NCBI GenBank assembly: GCA_026120185.1 | Contig: JANUWF010001218.1 | Span: 186,001-250,000 of the forward strand | Length of the DNA stretch: 64,000 nucleotides | Source: Voacanga thouarsii | Taxonomy: Eukaryota; Streptophyta; Magnoliopsida; Gentianales; Apocynaceae | Direction of reading: 5' to 3' | Part shown: in pieces, positions 1 to 10,923 of the stretch | Layout of the letters: each line of letters begins with the position of its first letter | Position numbering within the stretch: the stretch's first letter is position 1 | Notes under the pieces: model-generated | What the model saw: only the letters and a program-made list of their open reading frames with translations | Databases searched by the model: none | Told to the model about the DNA's origin: nothing | Made by a program: the position numbers and the translations under genes

Positions 1-49
1 AAGGTTTTAACGAGGCATATTCTTTATGTAATGGACATCCAAGAAGGAG
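1..49 (+). mobile_element. 3' end of a copia internal region with polypurine tract
   Basis: This is the last piece of a plus-strand copia element whose body lies outside the window. The purine run AAGAAGGAG at 41-49 directly precedes an LTR that starts TGTTATG at 50, which is the usual polypurine-tract/3' LTR junction. The same stretch reappears in reverse complement at 56,732-56,780 in element F, so the two belong to related families. No coding sequence is visible in this short piece. Confidence 0.75.
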
Positions 50-344
50 TGTTATGAAATCAGTGAAAGATCCACTAATTCTATTAATGGATATGAATGT
101 CCACCATTAAGAGCTAGTGGAGACACTATTAATGCATATTAGTGGAAGATGTTGCATTCCACTAATAGAATTCTATAAATAGAGTTATTCTCCAAACTTG
201 AGAAATATACCAATTGTGAGAGAATTGTTAGAGAAAATTGTAAGAGAAAAGAAATAGAGAAGTTTGAAGAAATTCTTGTACAAATAATAGTTAGAAATCT
301 ATTGTGTGTAGATTTTATTCTAATATTGTCAAAATTTCATAACA
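50..344 (+). repeat. Copia 3' LTR, 295 bp, F-related family
   Basis: The sequence starts TGTTATG and ends CATAACA, the expected TG...CA form. Its last 45 bases match the reverse complement of the start of the element F LTRs (56,376 and 61,410). The middle is diverged and shorter, 295 against 356 bp. The target duplication cannot be tested because the other end of the element is outside the window. Confidence 0.8.
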
Positions 345-360
345 AAATTTTTTTATTATA

Positions 361-378
361 CACACACACACACACACA
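361..378. repeat. (CA)9 microsatellite
   Basis: Nine CA units lie between the copia LTR and the left inverted repeat of the Mutator-like element. Confidence 0.95.
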
Positions 379-592
379 TAGGTAAATTTGTGAGTTTAGT
401 CCCTGAACATTTTTATTTTGACATGATAAGTCCGTATTCTTTTTTTTTTTTTAACTTTATAGGTCTTTTATCTTTTTTAGATTAATACATTAGATCCTTC
501 CAACTACATTCCGTCGGGTCAATCTTAAATCAACTCATTTACTCCGATTTTAACCCATTAAAAAAGGGCAAATTTGATAGATCAACCCTCTT

Positions 593-1168
593 GTGCTAAA
601 AACCACAATTCTTCTTTGTTGGGAATTGACCCTCTTGCGTGAAAGCATTGCAAGAAAGGTTTTTCCAAAGGAATCCTATCCTGAATACGAGGGAATTGAG
701 GATGTCCATTATGCCTACCGCGTGAGGGATCGGTTGAGAAAGCAAGTGCTCCTACCATTGCACAAGGCATTGGAGTTGCCGAAGGTTTATATTAGATCCA
801 ATGATTGGGGTTCGATTCCTCCTTTGCTTCAAATACTCCTTTTTTGCAAGCCCCCACTTGCACTACAAGCAACATCACCAGCTGCACCACAGATTGAGCT
901 CCCAAACAATGAAGAATTAGTTGAAGAAGAAGGAAAGGAAATAGATAAAGAAGAGTTTGAATATGAAGTTGAAGTAGAAGACGAGGATTTTGATTTAGAG
1001 GAGGAGGAAGATGCAAAAGATGAAGAATGTGACGAGGAATTTGAGAATCAACAGGTTGGGGCAAATGGGAGACCCAGAAGTGATGGGTCTATTTCTGTCA
1101 CTTTAATCAATTCGAATGTGTTGGATTGCCCTATCTGCCTCGAATACCTCAACATCCCTATCTTTTAG
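593..1168 (+). pseudogene. Chimeric ORF: DUF2828 fragment fused in frame to SINA-like RING exon 1
   Basis: An open frame of 191 codons lies wholly between the TIRs of the Mutator-like element. Residues about 18-62 match the conserved segment of plant DUF2828 proteins, with FPKESYPEYEGIED, HYAYRVRDRLRK and PLHKALELP. From about residue 100 the frame becomes a Glu/Asp-rich stretch, then GSISVTL and VLDCPICLEYLNIPIF, which is the acidic N-terminus and first Cys-x2-Cys of SINA-like E3 ubiquitin ligases. The frame stops exactly where SINA-like exon 1 normally ends: TAG is followed by GTAGGT, as if CAG|GTAGGT had changed. So genomic pieces of two unrelated genes are joined without a stop. The first codon of the open frame is GTG, not ATG, the rest of both genes is missing, and expression is unknown. 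It is probably non-functional. Confidence 0.7.
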
Positions 1169-1790
1169 GTAGGTTTTCATTTCTTCATCTCTTTTAATAT
1201 CATCCCATCTCTCATTTTGTGTGGTACTACAAGTCTCTAAGACTAAAAATTACTTCTTTCTTTTAATTTGAAAATATGAAAATTTTCAATAAAGTATGCT
1301 AGTCCCAAGTACCAGAGATTGTTTTTTGGAATTTGAGAGACTCAAGGGCAACCCCTATATCGGGAAATCAGAAAGGAGTCACACTGGTGAGTGGATTCTC
1401 AAAAATTTTGATGACTTTATTCTTGGAGGATAATGAAAAATTGAGTCCCAAACTATCATGGAGGTTGCAATTTTTGGTAAAGAGTACAAGAAGCTTATAG
1501 TTCATGACTGATCAAATCTACTTGTCAATACCTTTTCCAAGCGACCATTTCTTTTATTTTTGGTATCTATGCTTGGATGTGAACTTTCGATTCTCAAAGA
1601 TTACCATGCTGATCTAATGAATCAAGTTTGTTTGCTAGCAAAGAAGAATTATGTTTTCTATTCATAATATTGTTGATTTATTCATATTTCTTGCAATGCT
1701 TTTGCACAAGAGGATCGATTTATTGAAGGATGAAACCATTTACGAACACCATTTCACAGCCAGCTAATCTTCTTTAATTCTCTAGAAAAT
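1169..1790 (+). other. Captured non-coding or unidentified sequence inside the Mutator-like element
   Basis: The first part reads as the start of an intron following the SINA-like exon. Around 1,330-1,430 there is a short open stretch containing HTGEWILKNFDD that may be a piece of a third gene, but I do not recognise it. The remainder is AT-rich and has stops in all frames. Confidence 0.4.
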
Positions 1791-1965
1791 GGTTGATTTA
1801 CCAAATTTGCCCTTTCTTAATGGGTCAAAATCAGAGTTGCCGGGTTGATTTAAGGTTTACCCCCTGGAATGTATTTGGAAGGATCTAATGTACCAATCTA
1901 AAAAAGATAAAGAACCTATAAAGTTAAAAAAAAAAAAAAGAATAGGGATCAATCATGCCAAAATA

Positions 1966-2102
1966 ATATATATATATATATATATATGACAAATTAGTGA
2001 GTGTGGTCTCTGAACTTTTTTATTTTGGCATGATTAGTCCCTATTCTTTTTTTTTTTTAACTTTATAGGTTCTTTATCTTTTTTAGATTAGTACATTAGA
2101 TC

Positions 2103-2158
<56 letters not shown>
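1966..2158. repeat. (TA)n tracts around a partial forward TIR copy
   Basis: A (TA)n run (1966-1987) is followed by a forward-oriented partial copy of the left TIR (1988-2104: GACAAATTAGTGAG, CTCTGAAC, GGCATGATTAGTCC, T-run, ACTTTATAGG), then a longer (TA)n run at 2105-2158. The right TIR and this copy thus face each other across a TA repeat. Confidence 0.75.
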
Positions 2159-2160
<2 letters not shown>

Positions 2161-2639
2161 AATACTTTTATTTTTTGGTGTTGCTCCTTTTTGTAAGTTT
2201 TTTTTTTCAGTTTTAATCGGTTTTTATTAAGCAAATATTATATTATTTTTTAAATTTTCTTATCTTTTTATTGTCCACCACTAGGTGAAAGTGAACATTA
2301 CTCTTCATACCATTTCTTTTTGGATTTTCTCAGTCAAATAATTACTAATTTTCTCCCTTTCAAAGTTTAATGTCTTATTTTTTGATTTAGGGATTTTTAA
2401 AAATAATGTTTATCTTCTTCTAATAATATAAACATAGTTTCTAATGTAATTCCTTACTGATTAAAAAAATTAAAAACTTATTTGTATCAAGTTAAATTGA
2501 GACATTTAAATTTGAATAAGATGTTTTGTTCTATATGTTAGGCTTTACAGAACAATAGAAACAGACACACGTTTGATAAATAGTAAAATTTACATATGCT
2601 ACTGATTCATTAATCAATTCAAAATATAAGATTACCATC

Positions 2640-3042
2640 ATGGTAAAATGGCCGCAATTGGTTACAAATTTCTTCAAATTAAATGTTGATGGATCTGTCT
2701 TAAACAATTTAGGTAAAAGGAGGTACAAGAGAAGTAATGAAAGACCACTTTGGAGGTTGGATTAAAAGGTTTTCAACGAGATTTGCTTACACTTCCAACA
2801 TGCAAGTAAATTCACGCTCTGGGATTGAAATGGCCATTTCTAGGAACATACAAAAACTGAAAACTAATGTGAATTCATAAGCCATACTACGCGTTGAATT
2901 CAAATAACAACTAATGTTATGCTAATTTTATTGATGGTTGCAGATATTTCATGGCTCAAATTTCCAATTGCAACATAGCTCACACTACAAAGAAGCCAAC
3001 AAAGTGGCTGATTTCTTAGCAAAGGAAAAGAGACATTGAACA
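2640..3042 (+). pseudogene. RNase H domain remnant (RVT_3 / LINE type)
   Basis: Conceptual translation in shifting frames gives FKLNVDGS near 2,675, GGTREVMKDHFGGWIKRFST near 2,720-2,790, and HYKEANKVADFLAKEKRH followed by a stop near 2,985-3,042. These are the first catalytic Asp segment, the following strand and the C-terminal helix of plant RVT_3 RNase H domains. Such domains occur at the end of LINE polyproteins and in derived host genes. The frames are not continuous, so this is a relic. No reverse transcriptase lies next to it. Confidence 0.55.
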
Positions 3043-3592
3043 ATAATCAAAGACGGAGGGAGTAGGACAGAAAATTTTTGTTTGTGTCTTTGTAAAATTA
3101 TAATTTTTAAAAAGTTCGTTTGAATTTTACCTTTTATCTTTTAAATTTTTTTAAAAATTTATAATATTATTCTCTAACATATTCTTTCATATAATTTGTC
3201 TCTCACTCCAAGTTTCCCTAACCATATGTGATACCTCCCTTGATGAGAGGATAGAAAATATTTGTTATGTATTCATAAAATATTTATTCCTCATCACGAG
3301 CGCAACTACCATTTCTTCTCTAGACCTGTGATCTCATAGGGCACCGCTATTATAAGCTTGTCCTTTACCACTGCATTGTATGTCCTGGAGGCTATTCGTA
3401 ATGTTTGTTATATTGCTTTAAAGTCATAGCTCGACCATTCTAATGATTGAAAAATTCTTTTCATTTTTGTTCTAAAAATTAGGTTGGTTTTGTTGCAAGT
3501 GCTTAAACAAGAAATAATACACAGATGAGAAGCAATCTTTGATAGACATGGAAGCACTTCACTTTTCTTACTCTTTCTTGTGAAAATAGGAA
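3043..3592. other. Intergenic, nothing recognised
   Basis: AT-rich sequence between the RNase H relic and element G. I see no open frame, RNA gene or clear repeat. Confidence 0.5.
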
Positions 3593-3597
3593 GGAAA

Positions 3598-5589
3598 TGT
3601 TGGGAATATGCCCTCTTAGACTAGTTTTCTGATGAAAATATCGAATATGTTAATAAAAGAATTTATTTGTCAGAAATCGTTTGTGAAATAATTTTCTTTA
3701 TTGGTGTGCATTTTCATTTGGAACAGACACATAGTGTGTAAATAAGTGATCCATGTGAATGGAGGTCTTTCACAGTAAGGTATGGATCATATGTTATTTA
3801 AACACGTAAACAGTTGTTCTTAACCGATTGATGAGAATGGGAATCTCATCATGTTTAGGTTATTATGTTATGAATTTTAAATGAGGGATGGCTTACCTTT
3901 AACCAGTGAGTAGTCCACTCACTTCATGACATAAGCATATTTCGAATACGTAGAATAGGACCTGTAGTAGTAGTTTCTAAAAAGTATTATATGGTAGAAA
4001 CCTAGACTACTACCGCTACAGCGTGGACTAGTACTCTATGGCTTGAGTATGGGTTGGTGGTCTGGCGAAGTTAGAAGCATATGCTTTGATATACTATAGT
4101 TGAGGTTCTATCGAAGGGCCAATATACTTGTATGTTGGATATGTGTGACTAGTTAGTTAAGACAGACTTGTACAAGATAGTTTCTACATTATATCGCTCC
4201 TTGTGGTTGTCCGGATGATCTAAATATCTAGAGCCCTGGGAAACGTAACTTGGATGTTTGCTTTAGGGTAGCTCCCTTGGAAAGCGGAAACACTCCAGGA
4301 AGTCATGGATCATTAGACTAAAAGCCTAAGGATGGTAGATGTCATTTAGAGAGGTGTTAGTATACTTCTTCCTCTCTAAATGTACGGCGATGTGTAGAGG
4401 GGTATTTTAGTCATTTCACTTGTAGGTCGAAGACTCTGCTAATGCAGCATTGTCCTTGATATCAATATTTCCTTATGGTGATATTAGAAAATATTTAAAA
4501 TGCAAAATACATCTATTTATATAGTAGGGGTATTTTGGTCATTTTAATAGCCAAGGCGATATGTCTTTTTGGTTCTCGGAATAGTCCGTAAGTCCTAATT
4601 AATTTTTGGGTTGAGAAAATGATCTCAGTTGAGAGAGTTTTATTTTATTCGAGAAGTCTAATTTATTATTAGACTGGAATAAAATAAATGAAGAGAAATT
4701 TATTATCTGATTATTAACCGGGACTTAAACTAGAGAAAAATAATTATTACTTAATTATTTATTGGGTTATTTATTTAATTAAATTCCAAGAAATAAATAA
4801 TTAAAGTTTAATTATTTTTTTGTTCATTTGAGTTTATTAATTATTTATTGGGTTATTTATTTAATCTCAAGAAAAATAATTAATGTTTATTATTTTGGAC
4901 TTTTCGGGTCCAAGAAAAATAATAAATATTATTTTGGCCCAATAGCCTGAACCATAGGATTTTTCCGGACACAGTTTGGAAGAGTTTATGGTGAAGCCAA
5001 AATTTATTTTGTAAATAATATTCGGGTATTAAATCCCGAGAATATTATTTTTATCAAAATAATTATTTTTGGTTTCATGACTCTTGGTTTTCTGTGTGAA
5101 AAAATAAAATAAAAGAAAAAGAAAAAATTAAAAAAAAATGTCTCTTGGCTTTCTCTCTTTCTCGTGGTTTTTTATTTTCCTGACTTTTGGTTTTCTAGGA
5201 TATGGCTTTTGTTTTTAACAGAAGAAAGCCAACATAGAGAATGGCCAGTGAGCTGGAAAAACGTCTAATCATTTTTCCTTCAACCCTTTGTGCTCACCAA
5301 CTGGAAAATTAGGTTGGGAATATTCTGTGAACTAGAAAGCTAGTATTCCACCGGAGGAGAAGAAAGAACCGGAGAAGGAAGAAAGGAAGCTTCAGTGCAC
5401 TGGTGATCATGGACGTTGGAAAGAAGAAGTTGTTCTTGAGCTTCAAGCCATTCAACAATGTTCTTCAAGTTTTTAAAGCTCCAAGAGGTATATTTTCATC
5501 CCACCATGGTGCTGCCATACTCTGTTTATGTTCATAATCTCCATTTTCGTTCACTGAAGTTTGCATTCTCTGTATATGTCAATCCTTCA
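3598..5589 (+). repeat. 5' LTR of element G (1,992 bp)
   Basis: Runs from TGTTGGGAATATGCCC to CAATCCTTCA, next to the primer-binding site. It aligns over its whole length with 10924-12918. It contains AT-rich blocks with ATTTATTGGGTTATTTATTT and a purine-rich 3' part. Short open frames inside it have no recognisable protein. Confidence 0.9.
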
Positions 5590-5591
5590 AG

Positions 5592-5602
5592 TGGTATCAG
5601 AG
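5592..5602 (+). other. Primer-binding site of element G
   Basis: TGGTATCAGAG, two bases downstream of the 5' LTR, is complementary to the 3' end of plant initiator tRNA-Met, the usual copia primer. Confidence 0.85.
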
Positions 5603-7373
5603 AATGGATTTGATTGACTTAGGGAGCATGTTAGTTAATAAAAATGGAGAAGAATATTGTTTGGAGCTTATATATGTGATCCTTCGCTGTTTATGGTATG
5701 GGATGAATGTTTTGTAAATTTTCACAGAGCTTTCTGTGAATTTTGTTTTTGGCATTTGGATCGTGTAAACCCAATTTAAATGGGTATATGCAGTTGTTGT
5801 TTTGATTTGGATGAGTTCTTGTAATGAAAAATGTCCAAAGAAGCAAAAGGAAGCGATTTGCAGAAAAAATCGCAGAAGAAACAGACGCAGAACTCATTCT
5901 GGAGAAGAAGAACTATTCCTAGGCCGCCGTCCAAGCCGAGCCGCCGCGCCGAGCCGTAACTGTGCATGTGATAGGAGCCGTGTTGATTGAGCCGTTTAAG
6001 CCGAGCCAATTGCATAGAATTCAAGCCGATTTCGCATTTGAAATTTGCAATTGAATTGCAATTCGAGACCGGGTCCCGCACGGTTCGGGCGGCAGAAAAC
6101 GAATAAACACGCGGATCTTTCTCGGGTCGGCAGCAAAGGAGAAGCGGGCCGGTTCACGGGTCGCGACTGGAAGGCGATCTGGTGCGCGCGGTTCACCGTG
6201 ACTGCGGTGGATCGCAGGCCAAATAGGCCCAAATTTGGTGCGGCCGGTGCAGTGGACCTCCAGTAAAAAAAAATATTTTTTATAATTTAGGTCCCATACA
6301 AGGCGAAGTTGATATTTTTGCAATAATTTATATTCTTGGAATATATTTGCATGAAAAATATTAGTAAAAAATTTTAGGATTAAACAAGATCATTAATTAA
6401 TTAATTAATATGTTTAATTGTATTATTTGGGCACATAGGTTTAAAAATAAAAAAGCATGAAAACGTTTACTATTTTCTGGCATGCTATTTATTTTGTGTA
6501 CCTATGTGCGCGGTTTCTCAAAGACCAAAGTCTTTGGGAATATTTATGCAAGGAAAACATTTTTCTTTAAAAAATTAAATGGTTATTTTAACTTGAACAA
6601 AAATTAATCCTTGGATATTTTCTCAAAGGATTTAATCCTTGACATAGAAAATATATTGGATTTAGATATTTTTGTAAGTTAAAATAGAAAGCCATTTTAT
6701 TTTATTTTGCACAATAAAAATTATTTTGTAAAATAAAATTGAGACCAAAGTATTGAGAAAGTTTGAATTGGAAAATTTTTGAAATCATTGAGTTTTAACT
6801 TAAATAAAATTAGTCTATGAAAAAATCTCTCAAAGGATATAATTCTTGACATAGAAATTTTAATGGATTTGGATATTTTATTTTTAAGTTAAAGAAAAAT
6901 TTAATGGAAATTTCAAAAGGATATTTTTTCAGAAAATTTTATTTTAAAAGATTAAGTGGGAGAGGGGTTCCAACGGCTTCCATCACGATCCTCATTAGAG
7001 ATCGTGGGTCCCCTCGCGTCACCCTGAGAGTGAACCCGTATAGGATGGGGATACCACAATGATCTAAATCTAATAGAAGGATGTAATTAATAACTCGGGA
7101 CACGTACTATAATCGACCAGCCCACGTTAGAGGTTATATTGCGAGGAATATCCATAGGAAATGAGAGGAAACGGCCATCCCACGATGGAGTTATTCTCTA
7201 GTTCATTACCTAGAAGGGAAATTAATTTGTGGTGGTTATTACACTTAGCTTAGGGAACTGTTAATTTTCCAAAGAAGCTATGTCAGTTTTCCTAAGAGTC
7301 AAATTAATTTCTGTGCACAAATTTATTTCCACAAACTAAATCCTTTCTTTTATTTTTCGATTTTTCGGAAATT
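5603..7373 (+). other. Long leader of element G with a CpG-rich block
   Basis: About 1.77 kb separates the primer-binding site from gag. At 5,885-6,250 the sequence turns strongly GC-rich with many CpGs and repeated AGCCG words, in contrast to the AT-rich rest of the element. Overlapping short frames exist on both strands, but none resembles a known protein. The part from 6,270 to 7,330 is AT-rich with repeated forms of TCAAAGGATTTAATCCTTGAC. It may be a packaging or leader region, or foreign sequence picked up by the element. Confidence 0.5.
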
Positions 7374-8279
7374 GTGGGAGGTTCATTTAGTCCTTTGGCC
7401 GTTATTCTCCGTGAGAATAAGTTAACGGTACCAAACTATGTGGATTGGAAGAGGAACCTGGACATAATACTCACAGCCGAGGAGTATAAGTATGTCCTTT
7501 ACGAGACTTACCCTGTAATGGGGATGGTTCCACCGATAAAAAGTGAGAGGCTGAGAAGGCAAAGAAGAAGGCTAATGAAATAGCACGTTGCTATATGTTA
7601 GCCTCCATGTCTAATGTGCTTCAGTCTAAAACATGAGCACATGGCTTCTGCGTATGACATTAGTCATTCATTGGCCACTATGTTCGCGAATAAGAGCCGG
7701 CCCGCAAGGCTGGAGGTTCTTTGAACTATAATAAACTCCAAGATAGCTGAGGGAGCATCAGTCAGGGAGCATATGCTCAATGTGATTGCTGCTTTCAATG
7801 AGGCAAAAATCTGAGGGGCTATCATTGACCCCGAGAGCCAAGTGGATATGGTTCTCGAATTTCTACTGGGTTCCTTTACTCAGTGCAAACTAAACTACAA
7901 GTTAAATATGAGTTTAACTGAATTAATAAAGGAACTCCAAATGACAGAAAAGGTCATGAAGCCACATTCAATGGCCATGATTGCTAAGGCTTCTTTCTCA
8001 AGAACTGGGTCCAAGCCCAGAAAGTTCAAAAGGAAGAAGAGAAATGCAGTAGCCCAACCCAAGACCCAGCCTAAAGACAAATCAAAGGGCAAGTGTTTTA
8101 AAAGTGGGAAGAAAGGACACTGGAAAAAGGAGTGTCCATATCTTCAATCCAAGAAAAACCCCACATATAATGTTCTCTATCTAGAGTCTATATCAATGGT
8201 TGGATCAACTTCCACTAAGATTGTTGATTTAGGAGCCACTGATCATATCTGTAACTCCTTGAGGGGTTTCGAAAGATAA
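7374..8279 (+). pseudogene. gag of element G, broken
   Basis: The first segment (7374-7583) has NYVDWKRNLDIILTAEEYKY, the N-terminal gag signature of plant copia elements. It then hits a stop, and the gag core continues in other frames through 7,840. The segment 7842-8279 carries basic residues and a zinc knuckle CFKSGKKGHWKKEC in which the second Cys is Ser, so zinc binding is probably lost. The end reads IVDLGATDHIC, the protease active site with the Ser of the D-S-G triad changed to Leu. The first open segment starts at a GTG, so its true start is uncertain. Confidence 0.8.
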
Positions 8280-8512
8280 GTAGACTCAAGATAGGCGAAC
8301 ATAGATTACGCGTGAGAAATAGAGCACAAGTCTGGGCCCTTGCAGTGAGAGAGTTGGATCTTGTTTTGATTGTAATAATAAAGTGGTTTTAATAGATATT
8401 TTATATGTACCTGGTTTTCGTCAAACTTTATTTCAGTTACAAAACTTATAAATCAAGGATATTCTGAATATTTCAATTCTGGTATTTCTATCAGTAGAAA
8501 TGGAGAAATATT

Positions 8513-9652
8513 ATGTACTGGGCACATGTATGGAAATCTATTACCAATCAATTAAATAACGCTCAATCTGAACCTTTAACTAAGAAGAGAAAGATCAATA
8601 TCAATTACTCAAATCTTTGGCATTTGGGGTTGGGTCACATCAACTCAACTAGGATTCAGAGGCTAATCCATGATGGGCCTTTGGGCACATTGAGATAGGA
8701 GAGTTGGCCTCAGTGTGAATCTTGCCTAATGGGAAAAAGGTCTTTTATCCTAAAGGCGGATAGTGTCAAGGAGGTACTGAGTCTTGTTCACACTGATGTG
8801 TGTGATCCATTGTCTACACTAGCTAGAGGAGGTTTTGAATTCTTCATCATTTTCACAGATGATTGTACAAGGTTTGGTTACGTTTACCTGATAAGACACA
8901 AGTCTGACTCTTTTGACAAGTTCATAGAGTCTAAGGCTAAAGTGGAGTGTCGGACAGGTAAATTAATCAAGACCTTACGATTCGATCGTGGTGGAGAATA
9001 CCTCCTAGGTGAATTCAAGGACTACATGGTACATTATGGGATAGTATCCCAGCTCTCTGTACCGGGAACGCTCCAGCAGAACAGAGTAGCTGAGATAAGG
9101 AATGGGATATTGATGGAAATGATCAGAGGCATGATGTCTCATGCTACTCTTCCAGTATCTTTTTGGGGATATGCTCTAGAAACAGCGGTATACATTCTGA
9201 ACTTGGTGCTTTCCATGTCAGTACCTAGGACTCTCTATGAGATGTGGACTAGGCGTAAGCCAAGTCTGAATTATCTCAGGATATGGGGTAGTCCAACTTA
9301 TGTACTGATCAAGGGAGACAAGTTAGAACCAAGATCAGAATTATACTATTTTGTTGGGTATCCAAAAGGAACAAAGGGTGGTTACTTTTATCATCTTGAG
9401 GAGCAGAAAATATTGGGTAGTACCAATGCTAGATACTTAGAGGATGATCAAAGTATTTCCACAAAAGGTTCAACTAGGTTGGAATTCGATGAGAAGTTAT
9501 CTTCGGAAGCAACTTCTTCTGACCCAATTATGGAACAAGAAGAGGTACAGCCTCAAGAGCCTGTACAAATGGTGCCTTGTCACAGTGGGAGAATGTCTAG
9601 GGTTCTAGATAGATGGTATGAAGAAACTTTTGAGCTGGTCTCTGACCATTAG
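8513..9652 (+). pseudogene. Integrase region of element G
   Basis: GAG_pre-integrase shows LWHLGLGHINSTRIQRL with the zinc-binding His residues (about 8,610-8,670), followed by a stop, then [10 protein letters not shown]. The catalytic core follows: HTDVCDP (first Asp), [10 protein letters not shown] (second Asp) and [11 protein letters not shown] (Glu), so the D,D-35-E triad is present. The chain is open from 8729 to 9652, ending at a stop in the linker before reverse transcriptase. Confidence 0.85.
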
Positions 9653-10923
9653 GAACAAGACCCCACTGGATACGATGAGGTAATTGCTGATGCCGCTGCA
9701 AATCTTTGGCAAGAAGCAATGAAAGCCAAGATTGAGTCTATGTACTTCAATCAGGTTTGTGATCTTGTAGCTTCACCTGAAGGGATAAAACTCATTGGGT
9801 GTAAGTAGGTGTACAAGAGGAAGAGGGGAGCTGGATGCGAAGGTGGATACCTTCGTAGCTAAGCTTGTAGCAAAAGGGTATACTCAGAAAGAATGGATCG
9901 ATTATGAGGAAACCTTTTTCCTCTGTGGCCATGCTTAAATCCATCCGTATCATCTTTGCCATCGCATGTCACTATGACTACGAGATATGGCAAATGGATG
10001 TCAAGATGGCATTTTTGAATGGCCATCTTAGTGAAGACATCTATATGTCCCAATCGGAAGGTTTTATTGCTGAAGGCCAAGAACATATGATTTGCAAGCT
10101 TAAGAAGTCCATTTATGGATTTAAGCAAGCATCGAGAGCGTGGAACATTCGTTTTGACGAGGCTGTGAAGTCTTATGATTTTATTCAAAATAAGGATGAA
10201 CCATGCGGTTATAAGAATCTTGAGGGGTTTAATGTGATTTTTCTTGTCTTGTGTATGTGTGGATGACATTCTATTCATTGGAAATGATGTAGGGTCATTG
10301 TTATCTATAAAGGTTTGGCTATCTAGTCAATGGAGGACTTGGGAGAAGCCAGCTACATTCTCGGAATTAGACTTCTTAAAAATAGGAAGTAGAGAATGTT
10401 AGGATTATCCCAAGTCGCATACATTGACAAGATGCTGACCAAGTACAGTATGGACTCATGCAAGGGTACTCTGATCCCTTGCAGATATGGGTTGTCTCTT
10501 TTCAAGGGACTGTCTTACGTCTCGAGAAGAAAATGATAGGATGAGTAAGATTCCCTACGCATCGGTTGTAGGAAGTCTCATGTACGCCATGCTGTATACT
10601 AGGCCAGGTATCTATTTTGCCGTAGGCTTAGTTAGCAGATATCGGTCAAACCTGGGGAGGTTTATTGGCATGCTGTAAAGCATATTCTTAAATACCTCCA
10701 AGGAACCTTGGAACCACAAGGAGGGGAAGCATATAGAAAGATAGTACCACCTAAACCAGGATTTCATCTAGAGACGGGATGTGGTGGTGGTACAGATTGC
10801 CTCAGAGAATAATCTAGTAGATTCATTCACCAAACCTTTGGCTGAGAGTCTTCAAGAGACACTTAGACGCCATTGGGGTAGGTATCTATGGACTTACCTA
10901 GTCTTAGAGTGCAAGTGGGAGAT
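9653..10923 (+). pseudogene. Reverse transcriptase and residual RNase H of element G
   Basis: Fragments in several frames show QMDVKMAFLNGHL and LKKSIYGFKQASRAWN (about 9,990-10,145), standard copia reverse transcriptase motifs. The YVDD catalytic region at about 10,250-10,270 is disrupted by two extra bases (TATGTGTGGATGAC). PYASVVGSLMYAM follows at 10,550. From about 10,690 most of RNase H is missing, and only the end (ASENNLVDSFTKPLAE, about 10,800-10,850) remains before the polypurine tract at 10,913-10,923. The element cannot make active polymerase. Confidence 0.85.

Larger units (their letters stand above)
381..1965. mobile_element. Mutator-like element with long TIRs and captured gene pieces (Pack-MULE type)
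   Basis: The left terminal inverted repeat (381-587) starts GGTAAATTTGTGAG and contains TTAGTCCCTGAAC, a T-run, ACTTTATAGG, TTAGATTAATACATTAGATC and GGGCAAATTTG. The same landmarks occur in reverse complement and opposite order at 1791-1965. The enclosed 1.2 kb has no transposase. It has an open chimeric reading frame and intron-like sequence from ordinary plant genes. Long TIRs around gene fragments are the hallmark of Pack-MULEs. The right TIR breaks off in a (TA)n run, so the outer right terminus and a 9-bp target duplication cannot be shown. Assignment to the Mutator superfamily is by structure only. Confidence 0.65.

Noticed and set aside
2531..2728. 65-codon minus-strand frame
   Set aside because: Overlaps the plus-strand RNase H relic, which has recognisable motifs.
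5776..6323. Several open frames of 60-100 codons on both strands in the leader of element G
   Set aside because: GC-rich composition lowers stop frequency on both strands; no domain and no consistent start.
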